Below are positions 25,401 to 31,571 of a DNA stretch of 54,694 nucleotides, piece by piece. Numbering within the stretch: the first letter of the stretch is position 1; each line of letters opens with the position of its first letter. The translations under genes and the position numbers were made by a program. Under the pieces are notes generated by a model that saw only the letters and a program-made list of their open reading frames with translations, was not told the origin of the DNA and did not search any database. Origin of the DNA: an uncultured Collinsella sp. (GTDB taxonomy: Bacteria > Actinomycetota > Coriobacteriia > Coriobacteriales > Coriobacteriaceae); contig CABUBH010000009.1 in NCBI GenBank assembly GCA_902489775.1, positions 1 to 54,694 of the forward strand, in the 5' to 3' direction.

Positions 25401-26083
25401 TGACGACGTTGACGGCGACGGTGGACGGCAGGGCGCTGTCCAAGCAGGTCGACGTTCGCGTGTCTGCCGAGGCAGTGCGACCGGCGCGACCGGTGGCGAC
25501 GATTGGTGCGACGACGTTTGGTGCATGGTCGCCCAAGGAGAACTACATTACGGTGCCCAAGGGCACGAAGCTGGAGCTTTCGGCCGAGGATGGCACGATG
25601 ATTTGGTACACCACCAACGACACCTGCCCCTGCCGTGACGAAGGCCGCGTAAAGTACACCGAGCCTATTGCGCTCGATAGCAACATGTATGTGCGCATCG
25701 CGGCACAGCGCCCTGGCATGTCGTACAGCGAGTATTCCGAGCGTCTGAACATTACGATTACGGTGACCGATGAGGCGACACCCGAGCCCAAGCCGGAGCC
25801 CGGGCCGGAGCCCGAGCCCATGCCGACGCCTGGCGGCGGCGAGCAGGGTGGCGGCGCGGATGGCTCTGGCGGTACCGGGGCTCCTGCGGGTGGTTCGACT
25901 TCGACGACGACCACAGTGACGACGGACAAGTCCAAGGGTAAGGGCGAGAACGGCAAGAAGTCCGGTGGCACGGAGCTCGCCAGCACGGGTGACTCCACCG
26001 CGATGACGGTCGCCGCTCTGGGCATCGCCGGCGCAACCGTTGCCGCGGCCGGCATCGCCGCGACCAAGCGCCGCAACCGCTAG
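19457..26083 (+). CDS. Giant multidomain cell-wall adhesin-like protein with LRRs and LASTG signal
   Basis: A 2208-residue exported protein. A signal peptide (about 1-35) leads into an acidic Ala/Asp/Pro-rich stretch. BspA-type leucine-rich repeats occupy about 185-430 (IKEIALPDSVEELGW and similar units). A beta-rich region with carboxypeptidase-regulatory-like modules follows, then a mostly helical, Ala/Glu-rich region (about 1150-1690) including a Gly/Ala hydrophobic patch. From about 1708 there is the PDPAGVVYEG module ending in RVPPIQTEVNIGL, which recurs in large Gram-positive surface proteins. A Big-1/invasin-like unit starts near 1934, then a chitobiase-C-like unit (about 2030-2105), a Pro/Glu linker, and LASTGD near 2174 with hydrophobic tail and KRRNR. 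AAAGGA precedes ATG 19457. A role in adhesion is inferred from architecture only. Confidence 0.82.
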   Translation: MRWTTVRALCRRLTIATVTLTMVTGSLPVGAFAEVLTTDSTFVQTDVDQVDDADPADAVSDADAADPAPDAGAADPTVLDTGDAPTPPASEIASAAGLTGAGQTESTPAGTLATDLVEGKELAEQQKQEEASGAEATWNEELGLWATSKGTTGVKGEYDDGYVAGEQTPAQYYFSIDNLTNEISIEYGDAGITTLEVPSTIDGKNVVSIKGMGNAALTSVTFAPDSHVRTVGGLGGSSIKEIALPDSVEELGWNAFTGSKTLQTVTWPNNAAFTTIPEQAFEGCEKLDDNVVATLPPSVKTIDYRAFANCGVPQFYVSDTTVLTFTQINVPGTVERIERYAFDGCSFVSSVTIGDGVKSIGALAFASLDPAIAGKEIVLPKSVEMIEWGAFENTRYGNETNHNAVALRVMNPDLQFGEAGYPGDYNERVTIDGVTYAIPFSEGQTIYAYATDSAGNPSMVKKLADAVADRKDSVDSSKPAYTFEWMGEAAQVTGKLPQSATATLVQAGQSTPLAVGDDGSFTADALSKTAATLRISLSGYYDMVLARPGDQMTGTWNIGEIKAEDFTKIPTSRAIELNVAYLEPVAGQDKTERIELDSLDNIDLTVKSGGKTLKPAKGDKENDYRIQGTVLVVSQAIADADQDLEITLEPKDSLKLGGATATVKPSAGKVDIDLKPWGTAAVTTKGDYQGANRVLVFRTSDGKLVADGVTYLMGYEDDGTTPIMKAETPRLKAGSYTIVAFNKTSYDIQATSYSTFSRLGLTVGKHIAQKQVKIEDGKQLDVTLDVPTFDVETYRAERGLTAGSVIADSSAVVGVETELRIHYELKDSQAAKIEIPLAKDAVEDVSAGAREAGDSSRTWWTDATWEGDNLVLDMKEGMGADVFVRFKPKAAGIYAISPLITLGEVTLPLGSTTLEVSGSHIEVDNTDVHSLLGNVAYVYAAPGKSVQLTVGAGASAAKYTGKTNKLGRAKIEYDLPQDTLAAERVTLEARVGSTDVAAAATEVTARNYVRYVPGASVWNFDVTYRGGTQNLVKDGKDTGKSLWTFHHLPQKKNAYWTFDITLEVGNEEAADTLDLYVDCVDGKTVTIPLTQKSREGTHVRYVAEYVDEGYLKLLDEFNKASDLTYVNCGNFEQIFMPQTYRISNAQLMTMLSFDANASAKKHSAAAEERQQEFSNAVQQWHEYMMDNSFNDVDQAFNDAIDQMVADAFAEEEKGGKEGEASKEGEAQGGAARKARRAPAASDGEGGDAGNDEAAQFAAELKAAVGGSSALLTKQGDSYGVNVDKMIFEDAYGTGEDWYQELASAQGANAADAAAIKELVDHASRAEFIAQQAEDLVGQSMGIGQLNQYGSWNDATAAALNKCAGIKASEYNGQSTSGFNDLGQALGSSLSYKAADDDTVKGFKVAAPDGEQTAYIESEFIENSNNNKNQALLFNSIAMQCDILDNLYDNWNVVHSLNNSTIRGWLMAWKRNGDVSAHMKLIRTIRSLKSYKIECEMFGQVFKTDAWKAAGQAFPAATQGIGIFTGIYGVNDASKNWENVNVRMQKVKGEREGYELQHTRLLAKPEKTEDDWKCIYALRDAMEKARAFEDLLYRQLCHDSTDVAVGSIMTVAGVLTAGSAGTVVGAAYDAASTSVGSERAVKLTNAECAYDVACEQVERACQNRITVNWGELTDAEVYNANKDGLISDEKMQSIFEARYRNVAAKAAPDPAGVVYEGLLSNTVEGATVELWSADDAAGTNAVRWDAEEYEQDNPLATGADGAYNWNTPTGWYQVRVTKDGYEEARSAWLRVPPIQTEVNIGLVSTAAPEVASAHAYTDCVEVEFTQYMDASDDALVALCAQGLGDVTYTWLDKQDDPNGKPLSRVLRIRYADARETGSTVAFELDGARNYAGTAMARWASGELVVGVRADKLKLNVEQAVTMLEGSDFELVAHVTDKAGKPFAGAKVSVGLESSAICSVYATQAVTGEDGAATFVLHGALPGLTTLTATVDGRALSKQVDVRVSAEAVRPARPVATIGATTFGAWSPKENYITVPKGTKLELSAEDGTMIWYTTNDTCPCRDEGRVKYTEPIALDSNMYVRIAAQRPGMSYSEYSERLNITITVTDEATPEPKPEPGPEPEPMPTPGGGEQGGGADGSGGTGAPAGGSTSTTTTVTTDKSKGKGENGKKSGGTELASTGDSTAMTVAALGIAGATVAAAGIAATKRRNR

Positions 26084-26120
26084 GTTTTTGGTGGCAGCGC
26101 CCATTCTCGGCCTCAGCAAA

Positions 26121-26177
26121 ATCTCAATCTGTAACACCAAGCTGCCCGAAACGGCTCCAGTTGTTACAGATTGAGAT
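26121..26177. repeat. CTGTAACA palindrome (57 bp)
   Basis: ATCTCAATCTGTAACA faces TGTTACAGATTGAGAT. Together with its upstream flank TTCTCGGCCTCAGCAAA it is almost the same as 19157-19213. Confidence 0.85.
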
Positions 26178-26199
26178 GAACAGGCGGATGTTCGCACAA

Positions 26200-26258
26200 T
26201 GTCTCAATCTGTAACAACTACGGGACTCAACGTGGCCTACCTGTTACAGATCGAGACA
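26200..26258. repeat. CTGTAACA palindrome (59 bp)
   Basis: TGTCTCAATCTGTAACA faces TGTTACAGATCGAGACA. It is the second of the pair downstream of the giant surface gene; its loop differs from the 19237 copy. Confidence 0.85.
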
Positions 26259-26277
26259 AACCGGTCGGCCGAGTCCA

Positions 26278-26314
26278 AAACCGCCACAAAGGTGCCTGTC
26301 CCCATCGTGGTGGT
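26278..26314. repeat. CTGTCCCC (GGGGACAG inverse) hairpin
   Basis: AACCGCCACAAAGG faces an imperfect ATCGTGGTGGT around TGCCTGTCCCC. It occupies the same place relative to the CTGTAACA pair as 19316-19352. Confidence 0.7.
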
Positions 26315-26332
26315 CGGGCGGCCGGCATAGAA

Positions 26333-26368
26333 AAAGTCCCCGCCGGGCGTGTGCTCGACGGGGACTTT
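26333..26368 (-). terminator. Terminator after nfnB
   Basis: AAAGTCCCCGCCG faces CGACGGGGACTTT with one mismatch. On the minus strand it is followed by TTTTT, so it terminates the nfnA-nfnB unit. Confidence 0.8.
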
Positions 26369-26396
26369 GCCGTTTGGTGGCTAGCTCTGTAGGTGA

Positions 26397-27806
26397 TTAC
26401 TCGCCCAGCAGGCTCTTGGTGATCGAAGCGGCGGCCTTCTTGCCGGCGCCCATCGCCAGAATGACCGTAGCGGCACCGGTGACGATGTCGCCGCCGGCCC
26501 AGATGCGGGGATCGGTGGTCTGGCCGGTCTCCTCGTCGGCGACGATGTAGCCCCACTTGTTGAGCTCCATCTTGCCACCGATCTTCTTTGCGAAGGGGTT
26601 GGCGTTGGTGCCGATAGCCGAGATCGCGACATCGCAGGGAATCTCCTCGATGGCGCCCTCGATGGGCACCGGGCGACGACGGCCGGACTCGTCGGGCTCG
26701 CCGAGCTCCATCTTCTGGACCTTGACGGCGCATACGGAGCCGTCCTCGCCAGCGACAAACTCGAGCGGGGAGACGAGCGGCAGAACCTCGACGCCCTCGG
26801 CCTTAGCATGGTGCAGCTCGGCGCGACGGCAGGGCATCTCGTCCTCGGTACGACGGTAGGCGATGATGGCGTGCTCGGCGCCCAGACGCTTGGCGGTACG
26901 GACGGCGTCCATAGCCACGTTGCCGCCACCAAAGACGACGACGTTCTTGCCGTGCTTGGTGGGGGTGTCGTACTCGGGGAACTTGTTGGCCTTCATCAGG
27001 TTCACGCGGGTGAGGTACTCGTTGGCGAAGAAGACGTTGGGCAGGTTCTCGCCGGGGACGTTGAGGAACTTGGGCAGGCCGGCGCCGGTCGCCACGTAGA
27101 TGGCGTCGAAGCCCTGCTCGAACAGCTCCTCGGCCGTGGCCATGTTGCCCACGACGGAGTTGTACTCAAACTTGACACCCATGTCCTCCAGGCCGTCAAT
27201 CTCGCGCTTGACGACTGCCTTGGGCAGACGGAACTCGGGGATGCCGTAGACCAGTACGCCGCCGCCGGTGAAGAAGGCCTCGAAGACGGTGACGTCAAAG
27301 CCGTTGCGGGCGAGCTCGCCGGCGCAGGTGATGCCGGACGGGCCGGAACCGACGACGGCGACCTTCTTGCCGTTCTTGGGGGCCATCTTGGGCGTGGAGG
27401 CGAGCTCGGGGCGGTCACCCAGGAAGCGCTCGAGCTGGCCGATGGCCACGGGCTCGGACTTCTTGCCACGGATGCACTTGCCCTCGCACTGGTTCTCCTG
27501 CGGGCAGACGCGGCCGCAGATGGCGGGAAGCATGGAGTCCTCGCGGATGGTATCGAGAGCGCCGCCAAAGTCTTTCTCGCGGATCTGCTCGATAAAGCGG
27601 GGGATGTTGATGTTGACGGGGCAGCCCTCAACACAGAACGGCTTCTTGCAGTTGAGGCAGCGCTCGGCCTCGGCCAGCGCCATCTCCTCGGTGAAGCCCT
27701 TGTCGACGGGGCGGAAGTCGCAGGCGCGCTCGGCAGCCGGCTCCTCGTTATCGGGGGTGCGGGGCGACTTCATATCGGCAACGAAACGACCGTTAACTAG
27801 TGGCAT
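26397..27806 (-). CDS. nfnB: NfnB: FAD/4Fe-4S subunit of NADH-dependent ferredoxin:NADP oxidoreductase (GltD family)
   Basis: A 469-residue GltD-like flavoprotein. An N-terminal Cys-rich region (CLNCKKPFC, CPVN, AICGRVCPQ, CEGKC) binds two [4Fe-4S] clusters; then the FAD motif VAVVGSGPSGITCAGELA (about 145) and the NADP(H) motif VVVFGGGNVAMDAVRTAKRLGA (about 285) follow. On sequence alone it could be a stand-alone glutamate-synthase small subunit, but the gene upstream is the NfnA-type partner and the two overlap by 10 bases, so the electron-bifurcating NfnAB transhydrogenase is likelier. It would couple reduced ferredoxin and NADH to two NADPH in the cytoplasm. Confidence 0.86.
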   Translation of the reverse strand: MPLVNGRFVADMKSPRTPDNEEPAAERACDFRPVDKGFTEEMALAEAERCLNCKKPFCVEGCPVNINIPRFIEQIREKDFGGALDTIREDSMLPAICGRVCPQENQCEGKCIRGKKSEPVAIGQLERFLGDRPELASTPKMAPKNGKKVAVVGSGPSGITCAGELARNGFDVTVFEAFFTGGGVLVYGIPEFRLPKAVVKREIDGLEDMGVKFEYNSVVGNMATAEELFEQGFDAIYVATGAGLPKFLNVPGENLPNVFFANEYLTRVNLMKANKFPEYDTPTKHGKNVVVFGGGNVAMDAVRTAKRLGAEHAIIAYRRTEDEMPCRRAELHHAKAEGVEVLPLVSPLEFVAGEDGSVCAVKVQKMELGEPDESGRRRPVPIEGAIEEIPCDVAISAIGTNANPFAKKIGGKMELNKWGYIVADEETGQTTDPRIWAGGDIVTGAATVILAMGAGKKAAASITKSLLGE

Positions 27807-28636
27807 GCGCAGCTCTTTTCCTCATAGGCCTTGAGGGACTCGCCCTCTTCGGAACGGTAAGCGGCCTGGCGGGCACGAAGGTCATCCCAGTCGACCAGGG
27901 TGGCATCGAAGTCGGGGCCGTCGACGCAAGCGAACTTGGTCACGCCGCCCACCTCGACGCGGCAGCAGCCGCACATGCCGGTGCCGTCAACCATGATGGG
28001 GTTGAGGGACGCGGTGATGGGGGTGTCGTACTTCTGGGCGGTGAGGGTCGAGAACTTCATCATCGGAACGGGGCCGACGCAGAAGACCTGGCTCACGGCC
28101 TTGTCCTGCAGCAGGCGCTCCAGCGGAGCGGTAACAACGCCCTGCTCGCCGTAGGAGCCGTCGTCGGTGGTGATGTGGATGTGGTCCTCGTCGAGGAGCT
28201 CGCGGAACTGGTCCTCCATGAGCAGGAGGTCCTTGGTGCGGGCGCCCATGATGGCGTGAACTTCGTGACCGGTCTCGACCAGGTGCTTGGCGACCGGGAA
28301 GGCAATTGCCAGGCCGACGCCGCCGCCAATGACGGCGCAGGGGCCCTCGGCCATCTCGGTGGGAACGCCCAGCGGGCCCACGACGTCGCGCAGCGACTCG
28401 CCGGCCTCGTAGGTGGACAGCATCTCGGTGGTCTTGCCGATCACCATGAAGATGAACTCGACCCAGCCCTCGTCACCGTTCCAGCCAGCCAGGGTAAACG
28501 GGACGCGCTCGCCCGTCTCGTTGGCGCGAACCATGAGGAACTGTCCAGCGTGCGCATGCTTGGCGATTGCAGGCGCCTCGATGCGGAACTTGAACACCTT
28601 CTCCGAGAACTGCGTCTTCTCCAGGATCTTATACAT
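27797..28636 (-). CDS. nfnA: NfnA: FAD/2Fe-2S ferredoxin-NAD oxidoreductase subunit
   Basis: A 279-residue protein of the dihydroorotate-dehydrogenase electron-transfer (PyrK-like) group. The N-terminal FAD domain has RVPFTLAGWN in place of the family's R-x-x-S/T-x-x; the nucleotide-binding domain includes GPCAVIGGGVGLAIAFPVAK near residue 100. The C-terminal DGTGMCGCCRVEVGG ... ACVDGPDFD cysteines bind a [2Fe-2S] cluster. Its partner nfnB overlaps by 10 bases. Together they make NfnAB, which fits an anaerobe that also carries an Ech hydrogenase 20 kb away. AGAGAGGGG lies upstream of the ATG. Confidence 0.87.
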   Translation of the reverse strand: MYKILEKTQFSEKVFKFRIEAPAIAKHAHAGQFLMVRANETGERVPFTLAGWNGDEGWVEFIFMVIGKTTEMLSTYEAGESLRDVVGPLGVPTEMAEGPCAVIGGGVGLAIAFPVAKHLVETGHEVHAIMGARTKDLLLMEDQFRELLDEDHIHITTDDGSYGEQGVVTAPLERLLQDKAVSQVFCVGPVPMMKFSTLTAQKYDTPITASLNPIMVDGTGMCGCCRVEVGGVTKFACVDGPDFDATLVDWDDLRARQAAYRSEEGESLKAYEEKSCACH

Positions 28637-28810
28637 AGAACCCCTCTCTTGTTAGGGCCGCCGAACCGTGCCTCCACGGAAATGGACGGTAGCCCGAATA
28701 AAACCGTACGCGCACAGGCGTTGTGCAGACATACGGTGCAAATTATACCCTCATGGACATGTCGCTTACGTGTATCTTCGGCGGTTGGGAGCAGGGTTTA
28801 TCCACTTTGG

Positions 28811-28843
28811 CCTACCAAAGGGGGAGAGGTTTATTTTGGTCGG
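28811..28843. repeat. GGGGAGAGG-loop hairpin, CCTACCAAA arms
   Basis: CCTACCAAA (28811-28819) faces TTTGGTCGG (28835-28843) with one mismatch, loop GGGGGAGAGGTTTAT. It is a diverged relative of the purF hairpin at 5416, followed by the same AGGTAAAA word. Confidence 0.5.
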
Positions 28844-28862
28844 TTTTATCAGGTAAAACGGC

Positions 28863-28905
28863 AAAGGGGGGCCGGCCTCGGGTTGTGATGAGGCCGGCCC
28901 CCTTT
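28863..28905. terminator. Strong GC hairpin between pth and nfnA
   Basis: AAAGGGGG(G)CCGGCCTC faces GAGGCCGGCCCCCTTT. Read on the minus strand it lies after pth and before nfnA, so it probably ends the pth transcript; the following T content is modest. Confidence 0.6.
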
Positions 28906-28964
28906 GGAGCGTTATGCATGTATGTCGGCGCGCGGTTGATTGCGATGCCGCAACTGGGGCGTTT

Positions 28965-29008
28965 CCGCAGGTAAAACCTGCCAAAATAAACCTGTCCCTA
29001 AATAGTAG
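28965..29008. repeat. Inverse copy of the purF 3' repeat
   Basis: Read on the minus strand it gives AGGGACAGGTTTATTTTGG, then CAGGTTTTACCTGC, the same text as follows purF at 5430-5462 with one change. It lies immediately after the pth stop codon. Confidence 0.7.
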
Positions 29009-29011
29009 GTT

Positions 29012-29641
29012 CTAGTGCTTGCCGTTGGCGGAAGCGGCGCCGTTTACGTGATCGCGGGCGTAGATTACGCCGTGGACGATGGCCAGACCGGCGGCATCTG
29101 CGGCGCGGGCGCAGGTGTCCTGGAAATCCTCGGCCTCGCGGGCGCGCAGCTGCTTAAGCACGTAGTCGGCGACGGCCATCTTACCGGGAGGGTTGCCGAT
29201 GCCGGTGCGGATGCGGCTGAAGTCGCGGCTGCCCATCTTGTCGATGATGGAGCGCAGGCCGTTGTGACCGGCATGGCCTCCGCCCACCTTGACGCGCACG
29301 TCACCGGCGGGAATGTCGAGCTCGTCGTGGATCACGAGCAGCTCCTCGGCCTTGATTTTGTACTCGCGGCAGAGCTTGGAGATGGGACCGCCCGAGGTAT
29401 TCATGTATGACTGCGGCTTGACCAGCACGATCTGGCGCTTACCGCCCTCTTCCTCGGGATCGTTGATGTTGATGAGCGCGACCTCGGCGCCTGCTTGGTT
29501 TTTCCAGTACGTGACGCCGGCCTGACGGGCCAGCTCGTCGATTGCTTTGAAACCAGCGTTGTGACGGGTCTCGGCATATTCCTCGCCAGGGTTGCCAAGT
29601 CCGGCAACCATGCGAATCTTAAGCGGCTGTGCAGCTGCCAT
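29012..29641 (-). CDS. pth: Peptidyl-tRNA hydrolase
   Basis: A 209-residue Pth, freeing tRNA from stalled peptidyl-tRNA. MVAGLGNPGEEYAETRHNAGF near the start contains the Asn and His of the active site; LVKPQSYMNTSGG and LLVIHDELDIPAGDVRVKVGGGHAGHNGLRSI supply the other family motifs and the catalytic Asp. An ATG two codons earlier (29647) touches the ribosome site AAAGG, so 29641 is preferred. The start is close to the repeat-rich gap ending at 29992. Its 3' end carries a repeat copy and a GC hairpin. Confidence 0.96.
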   Translation of the reverse strand: MAAAQPLKIRMVAGLGNPGEEYAETRHNAGFKAIDELARQAGVTYWKNQAGAEVALININDPEEEGGKRQIVLVKPQSYMNTSGGPISKLCREYKIKAEELLVIHDELDIPAGDVRVKVGGGHAGHNGLRSIIDKMGSRDFSRIRTGIGNPPGKMAVADYVLKQLRAREAEDFQDTCARAADAAGLAIVHGVIYARDHVNGAASANGKH

Positions 29642-29755
29642 GTTCATCCTTTCGTTGATTTGTCGCCTGCTATGGTGAGCGACCCTGTTGCCGCTGTCAA
29701 ATGGAGGGTAATTGAGGGCGTTTAGGGGCGTTTGGACGGCCGTCGAAATCAGAGG

Positions 29756-29960
29756 TGGACAGTTAGTTCAGATACGTATAAGTTCTGAGGACTCGAAGTG
29801 CTCAATTCAATGCCGATACGTTGTTTTGGAGCTTTAGTTAGTCCATATGGCGCTGTTTTGAAGTCTACCCTGCCTTCAAATAGGGCGAATGGTATAGAGA
29901 TAGCCGCAAAACAGCCTAATTCAATGTGTCCATTTATACGTATTTGAACTAACTGTCCAG
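29756..29960. repeat. 205 bp element with terminal inverted repeats (copy 1)
   Basis: TGGACAGTTAGTTCAGATACGTAT (29756-29779) faces ATACGTATTTGAACTAACTGTCCA (29936-29959). The inside is largely different from copy 2 at 31283-31486. The only shared words I see are TTTGGAGCTTTA and a rough CCTTC-GGGCGA match. It lies 32 bases past the end of the nuclease-like gene. Confidence 0.8.
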
Positions 29961-29992
29961 TCCTGTTCGGCGGCGCGCGGGTGATTCGCCGT

Positions 29993-31120
29993 TTAGACCG
30001 GCGCAAGGCTGATTCCGGCCCGCAGGGCGTTGAGCCAAGCGGCCTGACGCTTGCGATAGCCCTTGATACGGTATCGGAATCGGACTCCCGCGAGTCGATG
30101 CATCGTTTGGGCGAAGGCTTCGAGTGCAACAAGGTCTTTCATTTGGTCGCGATTGATAACCAGGACGTGGATGCCCATTGCCTTGAGGCCATTATTTCGA
30201 TTGCCATCGTGGATGCGAGCGTTTTGAAGCTCGTGCCCAATTCCGTTGTATTCGTTGTCGACTCCGGCTGCCGGGCAATATAGGTCACAGATGGCATAGG
30301 GGATGCCCGAGGACATGTTGACCGCAAGGGTGTCGAAGTCGATTCGATAGTTGAGTAGCAGGCCTCCCATGGGCAGGCTGCAACATCCGAATCCGCCAAA
30401 GCGCATGGGCGCTCCGAGAACGGCAAACATTAGGGATTCGGCTGGGGATGCAGATCCGGGTCGGGCGAGCTTGACTGCCGTGCGAAACGAGGTGTATGAG
30501 CTGCTTTTGGCAAGCTGTGCAACAGTCTCGAGCTCTTCGATGGTCGTGGCGGGCTCGCATTTGTAGTGTGCCTGTTCGTAGCGGGTTTCGTTCTGTTGCT
30601 CGACCACCGACTGGTTGCCCAAGCAATCGAGATCGCCCGTCGCTGCGCAGCCATCGCCCTTGGGCCAGATGCCGTCATGGGCAATGGGGTATGTTGCCCC
30701 GGGAGGAAGGGAGTAGGTTCCGAGCAGTTCCATGAGTAGCATCAAGGTTTTGGCGACTGATTCATTCTTGGAACAAAGCATGGCTGTCATGGCAGGAGAC
30801 GTAGCGTAGATGTCGGCCTCGACGTGCATAATTGCACCTTCAGGAAGCGGAGCGGAGAGAATATGCTGAAGAAGTCGCTTGTCGGGGCGCCTGTTGTCTT
30901 CGTTTGAAACGAGAAGATCGAGCAGTTCGGAATCATCTTCATTCCAGGCGTCGAGTATCGAAAGTGCGCCAAAGTCTATCGCGTCATTGTTGGGAATGCA
31001 GCCAGCCAAGGCCTGTGCTTGCTGTTCGCTATCAACGGAGTCCCAGGGTAGGGCAGAGTACGCCCGTCGTGCGCGACGAATTGCGCGGAGGGCGGAGAAA
31101 TGTGAAATCACGGTCGTCAT
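29993..31120 (-). CDS. Unknown protein with possible C-terminal PD-(D/E)xK/Vsr-like nuclease fold
   Basis: A 375-residue protein I do not recognise as a named family. The C-terminal 100 residues resemble very-short-patch/DUF559-type endonucleases: Asp279 in CDLYCP, Glu290 in VDNEYNG, then a basic stretch and GIHVLVINRDQ. This spacing fits a PD-(D/E)xK core, though the usual Lys is not obvious. The middle (SSYTSFRTAVKLARPGSASPAESLMFAVL) resembles coriobacterial proteins sometimes linked to AbiE-type antitoxin modules. The start ATG 31120 has no ribosome site in front, so it may be leaderless or start elsewhere. Codon composition is less G+C-biased than neighbours. Two copies of a 205 bp inverted-repeat element bracket the gene. 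Confidence 0.55.
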   Translation of the reverse strand: MTTVISHFSALRAIRRARRAYSALPWDSVDSEQQAQALAGCIPNNDAIDFGALSILDAWNEDDSELLDLLVSNEDNRRPDKRLLQHILSAPLPEGAIMHVEADIYATSPAMTAMLCSKNESVAKTLMLLMELLGTYSLPPGATYPIAHDGIWPKGDGCAATGDLDCLGNQSVVEQQNETRYEQAHYKCEPATTIEELETVAQLAKSSSYTSFRTAVKLARPGSASPAESLMFAVLGAPMRFGGFGCCSLPMGGLLLNYRIDFDTLAVNMSSGIPYAICDLYCPAAGVDNEYNGIGHELQNARIHDGNRNNGLKAMGIHVLVINRDQMKDLVALEAFAQTMHRLAGVRFRYRIKGYRKRQAAWLNALRAGISLAPV

Positions 31121-31282
31121 AGCTATAACGTACTAAGTTGGCGGCAGAATGCGACCGCCATGCCGTTCTTTTCGCTCAGCGGGGCGCTGCGCGCCACGAA
31201 CGGCTGGGTGTTATGAAATCGGTGGAATCGGTTGAGGGGATTGCGGAAAATTGAGCTCTGCCGCGAAGGTTGACGATAGCTA

Positions 31283-31486
31283 CTGGACAGTTAGTTCAGA
31301 TACGTATAAGGCGGCGGGCGTTCGAGACGTTTCTAAGGGCCTTCGAGGGCGATTTGAGGGTAAAGATGCGGCGGTTGTACTCAAAAAAGATGAGCTTTGG
31401 GCGGCATGGCATCCGCCGGGGAGCTCAGAAGGCTCCGAACGGCCCTTTGGAGCTTTAAAAAATACGTATCTGAACTAATTGTCCAG
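31283..31486. repeat. 204 bp element with terminal inverted repeats (copy 2)
   Basis: CTGGACAGTTAGTTCAGATACGTAT is written in full at 31283-31307; its mirror with two changes is at 31462-31486. Length is almost the same as copy 1 but the inside differs. Together the copies enclose 1.7 kb with one gene. Confidence 0.8.
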
Positions 31487-31508
31487 GGAAGGTTGGCGAG
31501 GGATAGAA

Positions 31509-31538
31509 AAAGGGTCGGAAGCGAGTTTCCGACCCTTT
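31509..31538 (-). terminator. Terminator after prs
   Basis: AAAGGGTCGGAA (31509-31520) faces TTCCGACCCTTT (31527-31538), with a T run on the minus strand beyond it. Confidence 0.8.
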
Positions 31539-31571
31539 AAAAGTATCAAAGATGATGCGATGTGCGGCAGG

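Noticed and set aside
22823..26197. A 1124-codon open frame on the minus strand opposite the giant surface gene
   Set aside because: It is a shadow of the strongly G+C-biased plus-strand gene: Arg/His/Leu-rich, no domain, no ribosome site. Similar long antisense frames opposite purF, folP-folK and the flavoenzyme were dropped for the same reason.
31251..31478. A 75-codon frame inside the second 204 bp element
   Set aside because: It runs from flanking DNA through both arms of the palindrome with no ribosome site, and copy 1 of the element has no equivalent frame.
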